Below, piece after piece: positions 38,543-46,689 of a DNA stretch of 64,000 nt; the stretch's first letter is position 1, and the number at the start of each line of letters is the position of its first letter. Location: contig CM030853.1 in assembly GCA_018105865.1 (NCBI GenBank), forward strand, positions 2,517,429-2,581,428. The letters run 5' to 3'. Made by a program: the position numbers and the translations under genes. The notes under the pieces are model-generated. The model was not told the DNA's origin, ran no database searches, and worked only from the letters and a program-made list of their open reading frames with translations. The DNA is from Metaphire vulgaris. Taxonomy: Eukaryota > Annelida > Clitellata > Crassiclitellata > Megascolecidae.

Positions 38543-39393
38543 ATTAGGAAAGGACCGCTTTAAAAGGCAACAAACAGTCCAACGCAAATTAATTCCACGC
38601 CCCCTATTTGTCTCTAAATGCAAATACTCTTTGGCACTAGGCCCACCCAGACAGCTCCTTGCATCACCGCTGTCTGTATGTATCGCGCGCATCACTGTTC
38701 AGTTTTATCATTGCTTTTGACGGCTTTGACATCTCGTTGTATCATTATTTGCATCATGCATGCGTATCATTATCCAGATTTGATTGTAGCTCTCGACGGC
38801 GTTGGCAACTCTCTTTGTATCATTATTTACATCATGTGTCTCAGTATCCAGATTTGATTGTAGCTCTCGACGGCGTTGGCAACTCTCTTTGTATCATTAT
38901 TTACATCATGTGTCTCAATATCCAGATTTGATTGTAACTCTCGACGGCGTTGGCAACTCTTTGTATATCATTCTTTGCATAGTGTGTATCATTATTCAGT
39001 TTTGACTGTATAGATTTTCATTAGGGCTTCGTTGAGATAATATGGTTGTGTACTGTACTGTACTGTACTGTACAGCTGACCATCACTCTTCTGCCGTTCG
39101 TTCAGAGCTGCGTCAACCCCATCATCTACAGTTTCATGTCGAACAACTTCCGGGCGAGTCTGCGCACTCAGTGTCGCCGCCTGCGTCAGTGCGTCCGACT
39201 TCCGGTCCTGCTCGGCGGGAGGCGTCCGGCGTCCGACTACAGGAAGGACTTCGGAGGAGCGTACGACCTGGAATCGATGGAGCGATGGTCGACCACGGTG
39301 GGTCATGCCGTGGGCCGTCACAAGGCCGAGGGCACCGCCGTTACCACCGGCGCCAACGTCGCTACCTGCGCCTCCGCCCTGTCGGAAGTGTGA
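23931..39393 (+). CDS. Class A (rhodopsin-like) peptide GPCR, gene span, 5' incomplete
   Basis: Six exons, phase-compatible throughout: 23931-24400, 33105-33228, 33684-33907, 35839-35944, 36997-37122, 39076-39393; 455 residues without the true start. It should be a plasma-membrane receptor coupling a ligand to G proteins. In order: N-glycosylation site NST at 16; TM1 with GN at 75-76; TM2 with LAD at 103; Cys132 at the top of TM3; ERY at 156 in place of DRY; TM4 to 198; Cys217 in loop 2, likely disulfide partner of Cys132; TM5 near 233-257; CWGP at 323 in TM6; NPIIY at 364 in TM7. The tail is about 87 residues, Cys- and Arg-rich just after TM7. Loosely like the peptide-receptor group (CCK, orexin, NPFF, TRH types), but ligand and subfamily are unresolved. 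Confidence 0.9.
28584..28989. mobile_element. GGGGCTGTCCATTAAT element, copy 3
   Basis: About 406 bp, same inverted ends as copies at 1648 and 13069; flanked by TTAG on both sides. Inside GPCR intron 1. Confidence 0.8.
29326..29776. repeat. Related GTCCATAAAGTAC / ACTTTATGGACGGCCCC element fragments
   Basis: Two segments with GTGACAGGGG and AGCGTGACGTAC motifs, ending in TACTTTATGGACGGCCCCT. A similar end lies at 5688-5708. The layout resembles the GGGGCTGTCC family but the ends differ. Confidence 0.55.
31589..31630. repeat. Poly-C tract (about 40 bases)
   Basis: Nearly uninterrupted C run on the + strand (G on the - strand), able in principle to form i-motif/G-quadruplex structures and prone to length error. 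Confidence 0.9.
32490..32645. promoter_or_regulatory. Cluster of CACGTGAC-type E-boxes in GPCR intron 1
   Basis: Within about 150 bp: ATCACGTGAC, TCATGTGAC, ACACGTGAC, TCGCGTGAC, CACGTCAC, ATGTGACGCGCGTCA and ATCACGTGAC. It lies about 450 bp before exon 2 of the GPCR. It could be an enhancer or only a decayed repeat; there is no direct evidence of activity. Confidence 0.35.
33105..33228 (+). CDS. GPCR exon 2 (ERY, loop 2, TM4)
   Basis: Acceptor CTTTCCAG ends at 33104; donor ATG|GTAACA after 33228. The split Arg codon joins CG from exon 1 to G here, giving SIERYAVIVHPIKA, a textbook TM3/intracellular-loop-2 junction. It ends phase 0 after TM4 (MLIVVWTSAIIVSSPAVYIM). Confidence 0.92.
33229..33683 (+). 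repeat. GPCR intron 2 with tetranucleotide arrays
   Basis: Tracts of AGTA (33255-33275), GGTC (33279-33302), CATT (33328-33347, 33488-33510) and TCAG (33384-33425) fill the 455-bp intron. Confidence 0.9.
33684..33907 (+). CDS. GPCR exon 3 (loop 2 Cys, TM5)
   Basis: Acceptor TCGTCTCAG ends at 33683; donor AAAG|GTCAGT after 33907, phase 2. It encodes VVTCSDNNVTG (conserved Cys plus an N-glycosylation site), then TM5 IVMFVIPSVVIGFCYVYVI with the usual Pro. It ends in the third intracellular loop. A CTT satellite starts about 50 bp downstream. Confidence 0.92.
33956..34083 (+). repeat. (CTT)n array in GPCR intron 3
   Basis: CTT/TCC trinucleotide array starting 49 bp after exon 3. It gives a false serine-rich extension of the exon frame if the donor is ignored. 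Confidence 0.95.
34334..34674. repeat. Dispersed repeat, third copy of the 14981-16386 family
   Basis: Shares GACTGGGCTTCAATCGGTGC and CAGTCAGATATCTGATAGAT with the copies near 16 kb. Lies in GPCR intron 3. Confidence 0.85.
35507..35584. mobile_element. 80-bp TTAA-flanked palindromic mini-element, copy 1
   Basis: TTAACCCCTTAACTGGG at one end and CCCCAGTTAAAGGTTAA at the other; interior TAACTCAATGTAAAATGGAC and GGATATATC. Orientation is opposite to copies at 45550, 57149 and 58171. Confidence 0.75.
35651..35730. mobile_element. 80-bp TTAA-flanked mini-element, copy 2
   Basis: Same structure as 35507-35584, only 66 bp further on, with full ends TTAACCCCTTAAC and GTTAAGGGGTTAA. About 110 bp before GPCR exon 4. 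Confidence 0.85.
35839..35944 (+). CDS. GPCR exon 4 (third intracellular loop)
   Basis: Acceptor TTTTTTACAG ends at 35838. The donor CAG|GTAAGA after 35944 is the first unit of a 13-unit tandem array of that same donor. The frame completes a split Arg codon and encodes a basic loop with QRLTQSRNRLRSKT, ending phase 0 before TM6. The loop has several Ser/Thr next to basic residues, plausible kinase sites. Confidence 0.85.
35942..36141 (+). repeat. 16-bp minisatellite built on a 5' splice site
   Basis: Thirteen units of CAGGTAAGACGGAATG start at 35942, 35958, 35974 and so on every 16 bp to 36134. Eleven keep a full CAG|GTAAG donor; units at 36022 (CTGGTGAG) and 36102 (AAGATAAG) are altered. 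The first unit is the real exon 4 border. Confidence 0.95.
36997..37122 (+). CDS. GPCR exon 5 (TM6)
   Basis: Acceptor AATATACAG ends at 36996; donor ACG|GTAAAG after 37122; 42 codons, phase 0 to 0. It encodes VIRMLLTIIVVFFVCWGPKY, with the CWxP switch motif of class A receptors, and the start of extracellular loop 3. Confidence 0.92.
37130..38025. repeat. Two copies of a CCCCCAACCTGCCCCAGACC repeat in GPCR intron 5
   Basis: Copies at about 37150-37333 and 37843-38020 share ACCTACCAGATTCG, GGTGAGAAAGTTTTCT and AAAAATTTCTGGCGACGCCA. A TTTATC tract (37580-37632) lies between them. No coding content. Confidence 0.85.
38470..38545. repeat. (TC)n/(AC)n microsatellite in GPCR intron 5
   Basis: TC tract 38477-38519 passing directly into a CA tract to 38545. 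Confidence 0.97.
38740..39005. repeat. About 81-bp tandem repeat, three copies
   Basis: Unit recognised by CCAGATTTGATTGTAGCTCT, then CGACGGCGTTGGCAACTCT and CATTATTTACATCATGTG. It lies just before GPCR exon 6. Confidence 0.9.
39076..39393 (+). CDS. GPCR exon 6 (TM7 and C-terminal tail, stop)
   Basis: The acceptor is formed by a TACTG pentamer repeat ending in TACAG (39071-39075). It encodes TM7 with SCVNPIIYSFMS (NPxxY), helix 8 NNFRASLRTQCRRL with possible palmitoyl Cys, and an 80-residue tail; TGA at 39391-39393. A pogo-like MITE starts 100 bp downstream. Confidence 0.92.
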   Translation: MTITLLPFVQSCVNPIIYSFMSNNFRASLRTQCRRLRQCVRLPVLLGGRRPASDYRKDFGGAYDLESMERWSTTVGHAVGRHKAEGTAVTTGANVATCASALSEV

Positions 39394-39492
39394 ACAAGAG
39401 GAAGAGAGATTAATCGTGGACGATTTCGACGACCGACAGGTGGCAGCACGTCGCAGAGTCACGTGGTGGTCTTCGTTGAAAGAAAAATAATA

Positions 39493-39691
39493 CAGTGAAA
39501 CTTCGTTATAACGTACTCATGCAGCGCGGGTCTGTAAAATTTGGTAGGTTATATTGCGCGAGCGAGGGAGGTACGTTACACCAAATGCCATACAAAACGG
39601 TAGCGCATCACAATCACACGGAATCGTACACTGCGGTACGTTGCCACCGAGTATGCATTATAACCGAGTTCGTTATAACGAAGTTTTACTG
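39493..39691. mobile_element. pogo/Tigger-like palindromic MITE, copy 4
   Basis: Ends CAGTGAAACTTCGTTATAACG and CGTTATAACGAAGTTTTACTG with TA flanks, 199 bp; the interior is expanded relative to the 18945 copy. It starts 100 bp after the GPCR stop. Confidence 0.85.
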
Positions 39692-41512
39692 TAAGAGTAC
39701 CAGTCATAGTCGTAAACTTCTATTAGACCTCTAGGCTCTGGTCTCGCCCACTATTTGAGAGGCTACTATAGGGAAGGGCAACGGGAGAACATGGGGGTTT
39801 GACCCCCTCACTTTTTCATCCAAGTTTTTCGCCAGTGGGCCCAGTAATAATGCTTTCTGTGTTAAAGTGGTATGCGTATGTTTTGCTCCTTTGTTTTGGC
39901 GGACCCCGGTGACAGAGGCGCTATAGAAGATTCTACTTCCGCAGTAGCGGAGAAACTGCCTGTGCTAGGATATTAGACGATATACCTAGAAGGTAACGAC
40001 GGAGGTAACATGACCTGATCTGTATATTACGTTTCTGTTTAGACGGCAATCGCGGATTTAAAAATCCCCAGTGGCACAAAATAATGAAGAAAAGACTAGA
40101 AATAGTCTAATTGCCTCAAATATGACAAGATACATACTCACGAGAACATCTTTTTTAAAAGTTCAACCTTGTTTTTAGCGCGAAAGTTCTACTGTAATTC
40201 TACTGTAATTCTACTGATTCTACTGTAATTCTACTGTAATTTACTTTGCCCAAGTAGGCTACTAGAGTCGAACACGGTGTGGTAAGAATAGATATTTAAC
40301 TCTTCCCAGTAATTTTAAAGTCTACTTTGTGAGTTTGACAGCCTACGTAGGATAAATAATAAATTGCATTAATTATTGGCGAAGACACGGGGGCTGACTC
40401 CATTTCTGGCCGAGACCTACCATCGGATTTGTGCAGAACAGTCGAGAAAGATGGGGGGGTATAAAGGTAGTAGGTGCTAGGACAAAATGTCCGCGGACAA
40501 AATGTCAGCGGACAAAATGATTTTGTCCGCTGACATTTTGTCCGGCCATGCACGAGGAAACGGCCTAGATTAAACCCTGGCCACTGGGATATACGCCGTT
40601 TGGTTTCTGTTTATATGTGAGAATCAGGAGATTATGGAAATAGTAGCTTCACGATATAAGCGATGTTATTTTGACTTGCAGGATCAAACTCAAAATCTGT
40701 TCAGATTTCGACCTTTAAACGCGAATGGAAAAACTCGCGAAGTAGCTCTAAATGTTTTGCCGAATCTTACCTGTAAATATTGTGTCGATATAATTAATAT
40801 CAGTTCTTTAAATTCTTTCACAATCTTTTATCGTTTTATTGCACATGGAGTAGGCCCTACACGTTTGCTTTTTCAGACCATATACAGGCCTGAAATATAG
40901 ATCAGAACCAATAGTTGACCAATATCAAGTAAAATGTAAGTAACTGTCGTAACATTTTTAAAAAATCAAATACATGTAACAGACTAACCTAAATAGACTA
41001 GAAACTGAATAATTATATATTTTCTTAAGGTGTAAAACACAGCTTGCGTATTCCACTGACAGATTGTATCTAAATAGAGTCATCAATAACAAAGATTCCA
41101 AATTTTGTCTCACAAAATGTCATATTAGTTGCTAAAATGGATTTGCGTTTTAAACAGTGCCATTATATTCTGCAATGCATTCCTTCTTTACATCATCAAC
41201 GTGGCCTAAATAACAAATCTGTGGTCTTAACAAAATCATAATTTTATAGGTTAAAATATTCGATGAAAAACAATTTCATGATGCGTTCTTGATTTAATTG
41301 ACAAAAAGCGACACGTTAATAATATAATTAGGCCTAATACAATATTCATGGAATTAGTGAAAACGTCATTATTTTCTTCGCCAAATAATGACTACAGATG
41401 TCCGTTACAGTCAGGTATAATACGGGAATTAATAATTCAAGATGTCAGAATAAAAGCAATAAAAAAATCGACTATCGAGCAGGTAATCAGATAAAATATA
41501 GGTAGATGCAGG

Positions 41513-41552
<40 letters not shown>

Positions 41553-42660
41553 AATGTAACAACATTAAGCATTAAATAAACGTAACGTAAAATTTCTCCG
41601 AACTCTGCAGCCGAGAACCAGACCTAAGGCAAGAGATCCGATTTGTCTATAAAAAAATCGAATCTGGTTTCCGGCGTCCGCCAGGATTTGACCGGAAACC
41701 GTCAAGAAGGTTCTCTCGCCTTCGAACTATAAACTCGATTGCGGAATTCGGAGCAGCAGACCGGCAAAACGTAGATCACTAACGCATGTACAGGTGTCCG
41801 GTGGCTTAATCACATGGCGATGTATAGGAAACTAAAGGTATCTACAGATCTATCTGATCTATCTATCGTCTGATCCGAAAGACTATGAAATTTAGCATTG
41901 TGATGTCTGTACATCATCATCATCAAAATTATACCGTTTACATGATGGAATGTTAGTAGCGTTGAAGTTCTTCATAATGGATAGAAACGTTAAGACATCT
42001 CAAATCAAAAACAGAAAGACTGGATGTGCAGCTGTTTCGAGTGGATATAATGCAAATGTAATGTAATGTAATTTGTTCTAAGCTATCGCACGGTCTACCG
42101 TCTACACCAACAGGGTCTACGCAAGGGAGGTGAACTGTATCAGTGGAGTTATAACTCATTTTCACCGCTTAGCAAGTAAAGGTTGAATTTTAAATCAGTT
42201 TAGTATCGTTCTAAAAACTGAATGTAAATAAAGGTTAGTGAGAATACTTGAGTTATATATCCAGGTAAGACAAAAATTTGACAAATTAAATAGAATATAT
42301 TTCTAAAGAGGCTGCAAATTGCCGACGTAAAAATCGACGAAATATCGACGCAATGGGAGTATCCAGATCTCTATGGTCACTGATCTATGCCCACCAGCAA
42401 GAAATCTGCTTCTGCCATTGGCGTCTATTAATAGACGACAATGGTTTCTATGGTTTCTACCCACCAGTGGGCGGAGCAACCGGACTTTGTTGGTAAACAC
42501 TGGATACCCCTATACTATTGTAAGGCTTTGACAATGGATCCATCGAGAAAAGTCTAATAAGAAATGCGCGTGAAATACGTTTTCCTCGTCTGCTTCTCTT
42601 ACTGTCACCGCAGTATTGATCGCTTGAAATAATTTCTCCGCTAAGAGAATCATTTCGCTT
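39692..42660. other. No gene seen; AT-rich intergenic DNA
   Basis: Contains repeats of TTCTACTGTAA (40185-40245), a palindrome at 40495-40543 and a CA tract (41516-41550). I see no exon with family similarity or good splice sites; short frames at 40634-40900 and 42303-42500 are unsupported. Confidence 0.5.
40495..40543. repeat. Perfect palindrome, 24-bp arms
   Basis: The arm GGACAAAATGTCAGCGGACA(AAAT) is followed after one base by its exact complement ATTTTGTCCGCTGACATTTT(GTCC). A shorter direct copy GGACAAAATGTCCGCGGACA precedes it at 40480. Confidence 0.9.
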
Positions 42661-42663
42661 TAA

Positions 42664-43600
42664 TTTGCCGGTATCCGTCAGTTCCCACTTACTCAACTGG
42701 ATGGCTGTCAGTCGGATCATTTTCATCCCACCTGTTGGTTGTCTTGACGGTTGTCGGATCATTTTCATCCCACCTGTTGTCAGTTCCCACTTACTCAACT
42801 GGACGGTTGTCAGTCGGATCATTTTCATCCCACCTGTTGTCAGTTCCCACTTACTCAACTGGATGGTTGTCAGTCGGATCATTTTCATCCCACCTGTTGT
42901 CAGTTCCCACTTACTCAACTGGATGGTTGTCAGTCGGATCATTTTCATCCCACCATCCAACTGGATGGCTGTCAGTCGGTCAGTTCCCACCTTACTCAAC
43001 TGGATGGTTGTCAGTCGGATCATTTTCATCCAACCTGTTGTCAGTTCCCACTTACTCAACTTACATTTTCAACTGGATGGTTGTCAGTCGGATCATTTTC
43101 ATCCCACCTGTTGTCAGTTCCCACCTGTTGTCAGTTCTCAACTTGACGGTTGTCAGTCGGATCATTTTCATCCCACCTGTTGTCAGTTCCCACTTACTCA
43201 ACTGGATGGCTGTCAGTCGGATCATTTTCATCCCACCTGTTGTCAGTTCCCACTTACTCAACTGGATGGCTGTCAGTCGGATCATTTTCATCCCACCTGT
43301 TGTCAGTTCCCACTTACTCAACTGGATGGTCGGATCAGTCGGATCATTTTCATCCCACCTCAACTGGATGGCTGTCAGTCGGATCATTTTCATTGTCAGT
43401 TCCCACTTACTCAACTAGATGGCTGTCAGTCGGATCATTTTCATCCCACCTGTTGTCAGTTCCCACTTACTCAACTAGACGGTTGTCAGTCGGATCATTT
43501 TCATCCCACCTGTTGTCAGTTCCCACTCACTCAACTGGACGGTTGTCAGTCGGATCATTTTCATCCCACCTGTTGTCAGTTCCCGTCCGCTCAACTTCAC
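42664..43600. repeat. 60-bp minisatellite, about 14 units, abutting the SelP-like last exon
   Basis: Unit (+ strand) combines CAGTTCCCACTTACTCAACT, GGATGGCTGTCAGTCGGATC and ATTTTCATCCCACCTGTTGT, with deletions and variants. On the - strand each full unit has GA|GTAAGTGGG and ACAACAG|GTGGGATG, both donor-like. Long frames on both strands (for example 42665-43609) are repeat translation only. Confidence 0.92.
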
Positions 43601-45862
43601 TGCCGCTGACATCACTGGCCTGGAAATCAAGGGCTCGTCTGTCGTCATAGCAACGGCTGCACGTGACCGGTGCAGAGCGCCCCCGACTGACCGGGTCCGT
43701 CCCCGCCTCCTCCGAACCTCCGAACCTACGTACGGCGTCGGCGACTCCTGTCATGCGCACTGACGAGTCACGTGATCCCTCGGGAGAGTGCACGTGCACT
43801 GCCGCGGACCGTTCCCCGAATAACCCGGTCGGCTCCTCGCAGCTGCACCCGGATTCGACCGTCGACCCCAGGAGGCGACAGAAGCAGGACCTTCCCGCCG
43901 CCGGCGCTCCGTCGCCCGGGCGGCAGAGACAGCCCCTCGCCGTCGCCGTCGCCGTCGACCGCAAGGCAGAGGCACTTGGTCGTCGACGCCGGTCGACGGT
44001 GGTGCGTGGTCCTGTGGTGGTGGTGCTGGTGGTGGTGGTGGCAGCAGCGCTGTTGGAGCGGTGTCAGCGATCGTTGGTGTTGCGTGGTGTTGTTGGAACA
44101 GAGATCCCGGATGGAAGCCCGGGAGCATTCCGGTGGCGGCGGTGGCGGCGGCGTCGTAGAAGGTCGGGAGGAACGGTGACGATTATGAAGCGCCCTCACC
44201 TGCCGTTGACTCTGGACCGATGGAACCGGAGTCTGTACCTGGCGAGGACCGTTCACCTGGCCGACAGATGAGTTACGATTGTCTTCGGTGCCATTCTAAA
44301 AATTCAATGGCAACCAAACGTCGTAGCCAGGGGCGTAGCCAGGAATTTGATTTGGGGGAGTATAATGTGAAGGGGGGTTATAAACCTTAAAAACTTTGAA
44401 AATCTTAAAAGCACATTAAAAATTGTAAAGTAGTCTGATTTTGTTTGAGGGGGTTATATATACCGATACACTCCCCCCCGTCGCTACGCCCCTGGTCGTA
44501 GCTCGTATTTTTTGCGATCGCATCCGACCATAGCCGGGTTTGTCATCAGGTGGCGCCCATAGGCGGATTTAGAGTTTAATATTTGGGTAGACTAGCATGA
44601 GGGTCTGGGGGTGCCATCCAGCACGCGACAGAGACAGAGACCTGGTGTTGATGGAAAAACAATTTTTTTGTTTTGGTGGGATTATAGTTGGGTAGGCTTA
44701 AGCCCACCATAGCATTTAATAAAATCCACCTATGGTGACGCCGTTTGACGTTGGAATTTGAAAGAAAAGCCCATTTGACTGAAGAGTTTTAAAATATATC
44801 TAAAAAAACTGTTATGCTTTATTTCTCCTCTCTATGGTTGCTTACGGTACAGTTGGAACTCGCTGAAGATGGCGTCGGCAGGCACCGACAGGGACTGTCA
44901 ACGTAGGCTGACACTATGGCAGCCTCGACGAAGCCATGGGAAACGTAGCTGTGCGGAAATGGAACGTAGTATGCCAGAAGACCACACCTGCAACAGGTGA
45001 TTACACTGTAGTCAGGAAAGTTACAATCAGCTGCTTGTATTTACTGTGTACTAACCCCCCCACCCCCACATCCTTTCACCTGGCTTATCCGCCGTAGACG
45101 TTGACTGATAACCTGGATCTTGTTCGATTGTGATCTAATGTTTCTATGCATTATGAAGTGGCGCTATAGAAGTTTAAGACTAGATATGATTAGATTGATT
45201 AGGCAGGCTTTCACTGAAAATAACTAATCGCTTTAAAAGAGGGTCAGAGGTCAGAGGGGCTATCCAAAGGATATCCTGTTATGTACAGCAACATCCCCCA
45301 TTGGCGTGAAAACGTAGGGTGGCCCAACCATACACCTCCCCCTTCCCTACGGTAGCCTCTCAAAAATAAGGGATGGGGGTCGAAAGGGAGGGGGGTCGAG
45401 ATTAGAGGCCTGATAGGAGGCCTGATAGCAGTTTACGCCTATGACATATATCCCTCAAATCCTCCTTCCGTGGAGGCCCCAAAAAATTATTCTGCGGGGG
45501 GGGGCAGCACAAGTTATCCACGGCATCGTGTGCACTCTGCACTGCAGTATTAACCCCTTAACTGGGGATCCCGGATATATCCGTCCATTTCACATTGGCT
45601 TACAGTTAAATACACGGTTAAGGGGTTAAGTGCAGTTTTACCGGTCGTAGACAAAGATGTCGTCCTGCACTCCTCCTATTCTGCTCCACATGTCGTTGTC
45701 GTGCGTTGATTGATAGACGGTGAAGTTGACCAGAGGACGAAAGCTGTCGATCATTAGGTTGGAAGGCCAGCGCATGGAATTCAGGACGATCACTCGAATT
45801 CTCTCCCCAGTTATATTTCCCATCCGAACACGTATCTCTTCCAACCTGTGGGAAAAACAGAC

Positions 45863-45912
<50 letters not shown>

Positions 45913-45969
45913 GCGACTGATACTACTCTACCCTGACCTGATTAACTATTATTATTATTATTATTATTA

Positions 45970-46033
<64 letters not shown>

Positions 46034-46171
46034 CATAATCATCATCATCGTCGTCGTCATGATGATGATGATCATCATCATGTTCATCATCATTATTGTT
46101 ATTACTATTACTGTTACTGCTACATCTACTATACTACCTGTACTACTGCTACTACTACTTCTTCAAACATT

Positions 46172-46239
<68 letters not shown>

Positions 46240-46590
46240 TTCTTATTATTATTATGATCATCATCACTATCATTATTTTCATTACTATTTATGTTTTTTT
46301 TATAAAACCGGAGTCATAAGAAGTTAATCATGTGATCACTTTTCGGCTTGTTGTAGACTGAACGATGAACTGGCTTTCAAGAGGGCGACGACGGTCACGT
46401 GACTTCCCTCATCCCAGACGCCCTCATCTTGCCCCGCAAGCCTCGGATCCGTCAGGCAGAGCCCGACGCTCCCCCGTCAGCTGCTGCTGCTGCTGCTGGA
46501 AACCGTCCCCGATGACAGGGAGGACAGGACCCAGAGCAGAGCGAGCAGCAGCCGCGGCACCACGGCGCACGCCCCTCGGGGCGCCGCCTC
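43527..46590 (-). CDS. Selenoprotein P-like gene (N-terminal thioredoxin-like domain), gene span
   Basis: Exons in order: 46590-46340, 45845-45642, 44987-44846, 44256 to about 43570. Selenoprotein P is a secreted protein whose N-terminal thioredoxin-like domain carries a UxxC redox motif and whose tail is His- and Sec/Cys-rich. Seen here: VTVVALLKAS, then SSFSLQQAEKLEEIRVRM; NFTVYQ; DDIFVYDRCG; and FVEAAIVSAYVDSPCRC, all in family order. A His-rich segment (CCHHHHQHHHH) follows. Odd points: the UxxC motif is SSFS, an in-frame TGA lies after the signal peptide, no ATG was found, and the Cys-rich tail is in another frame. Either a non-redox paralogue with unusual decoding or a decaying copy. 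Family assignment is strong; gene status is open. Confidence 0.8.
43570..44256 (-). CDS. SelP-like last exon (His-rich, Cys-rich; frame disrupted)
   Basis: Acceptor TGTCGGCCAG before 44256 gives phase 0, matching exon 3. That frame has a Pro run, Cys pairs and CCHHHHQHHHH then RTTHHRR, and ends at TGA 43770-43768 after an Arg-rich stretch. After the GACGGC repeat (about 43945), the next frame instead carries GCLCRPGDG, GRSCFCRLLGSTVESGCSC and VTCSRCYDD, more like the family's Cys/Sec-rich tail. It runs to TGA at 43529-43527 in the minisatellite, or to a donor ACAACAG|GTGGGA at 43570. A one-base shift in the repeat would join the two. Confidence 0.5.
44328..44494. mobile_element. hAT MITE, CAGGGGCGTAGC family, copy 3
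   Basis: 167 bp, ends CAGGGGCGTAGCCAG and GTCGCTACGCCCCTG, with the 8-bp TSD GTCGTAGC (44320-44327, 44495-44502). It lies in the last intron of the SelP-like gene, 72 bp from the acceptor of the last exon. Confidence 0.92.
44846..44987 (-). CDS. SelP-like exon 3
   Basis: Acceptor CCTGTTGCAG before 44987; donor ACC|GTAAGC after 44846, phase 0 exit. It completes DRCG (here CGLL instead of CGRL) and encodes YYVPFPHSYVSHGFVEAAIV and SAYVDSPCRCLPT, the family's pattern of CGRL..PF..FPYVE.AI..AY...C..C. It ends with a sequon NCT. Confidence 0.9.
45550..45629. mobile_element. 80-bp TTAA-flanked mini-element, copy 3
   Basis: TTAACCCCTTAACTGGGGATC to GGTTAAGGGGTTAA; interior CGGATATATCCGTCCATTT. It begins 12 bp after the 5' splice site of SelP-like exon 2 (read on the - strand). 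Confidence 0.9.
45642..45845 (-). CDS. SelP-like exon 2
   Basis: Acceptor TTTTTCCCACAG before 45845; donor GACCG|GTAAAA after 45642. Phases 2/2 join both neighbours exactly. It encodes KLEEIRVRMGNITGERIRVI, VNFTVYQSTHDNDMW and VQDDIFVYDR, colinear with the thioredoxin-like domain of selenoprotein P. It has two N-glycosylation sequons (NIT, NFT). The frame is intact. An 80-bp TTAA element starts 12 bp into the downstream intron. Confidence 0.9.
45866..46250. repeat. (TTA)n/(CTA)n array in SelP-like intron 1
   Basis: TTA arrays 45866-45913 and 45948-46033, mixed ATC/GTC, then CTA 46171-46238. It fills most of the intron between exons 1 and 2. Confidence 0.97.
46340..46590 (-). CDS. SelP-like exon 1 of model (signal peptide, TGA, SSFS motif)
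   Basis: Acceptor GTGTTGCAG precedes 46590; donor GAAAA|GTGATC follows 46340, phase 2. Frame: VVPRLLLALLWVLSSLSSGT, a convincing signal peptide, then TVS and six AGC serine codons, then TGA at 46479-46477, then RGSVGLC and HVTVVALLKASSSFSLQQA. The Sec position of the family reads TCA (46368-46366) and the Cys position AGT (46359-46357). No in-frame ATG is present; GTG at 46563 sits in a Kozak-like GCCGTGG. Confidence 0.75.
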
Positions 46591-46689
46591 CTGCAACACG
46601 TTCAGAAAAAACAAACAGACGTCAGAAACTCAGTCGCATCCTCTATATGCAGACCAACTGCAGAGCGCGTTTGTAGATTTCTCTGCAAT

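Noticed and set aside
42664..43600. CRISPR-like array
   Set aside because: Units are contiguous tandem repeats without unique spacers, in an animal genome.
42665..43609. 314-residue open frame (+)
   Set aside because: It is the translation of the 60-bp minisatellite; the same array is open in other frames and on the other strand.
43772..44179. Open frames on the + strand over the SelP-like last exon
   Set aside because: GC-rich antisense shadows; the opposite strand has phase continuity with SelP-like exon 3.
46365..46676. Open frame on the + strand
   Set aside because: Antisense shadow of SelP-like exon 1, whose domain and splice sites are on the - strand.
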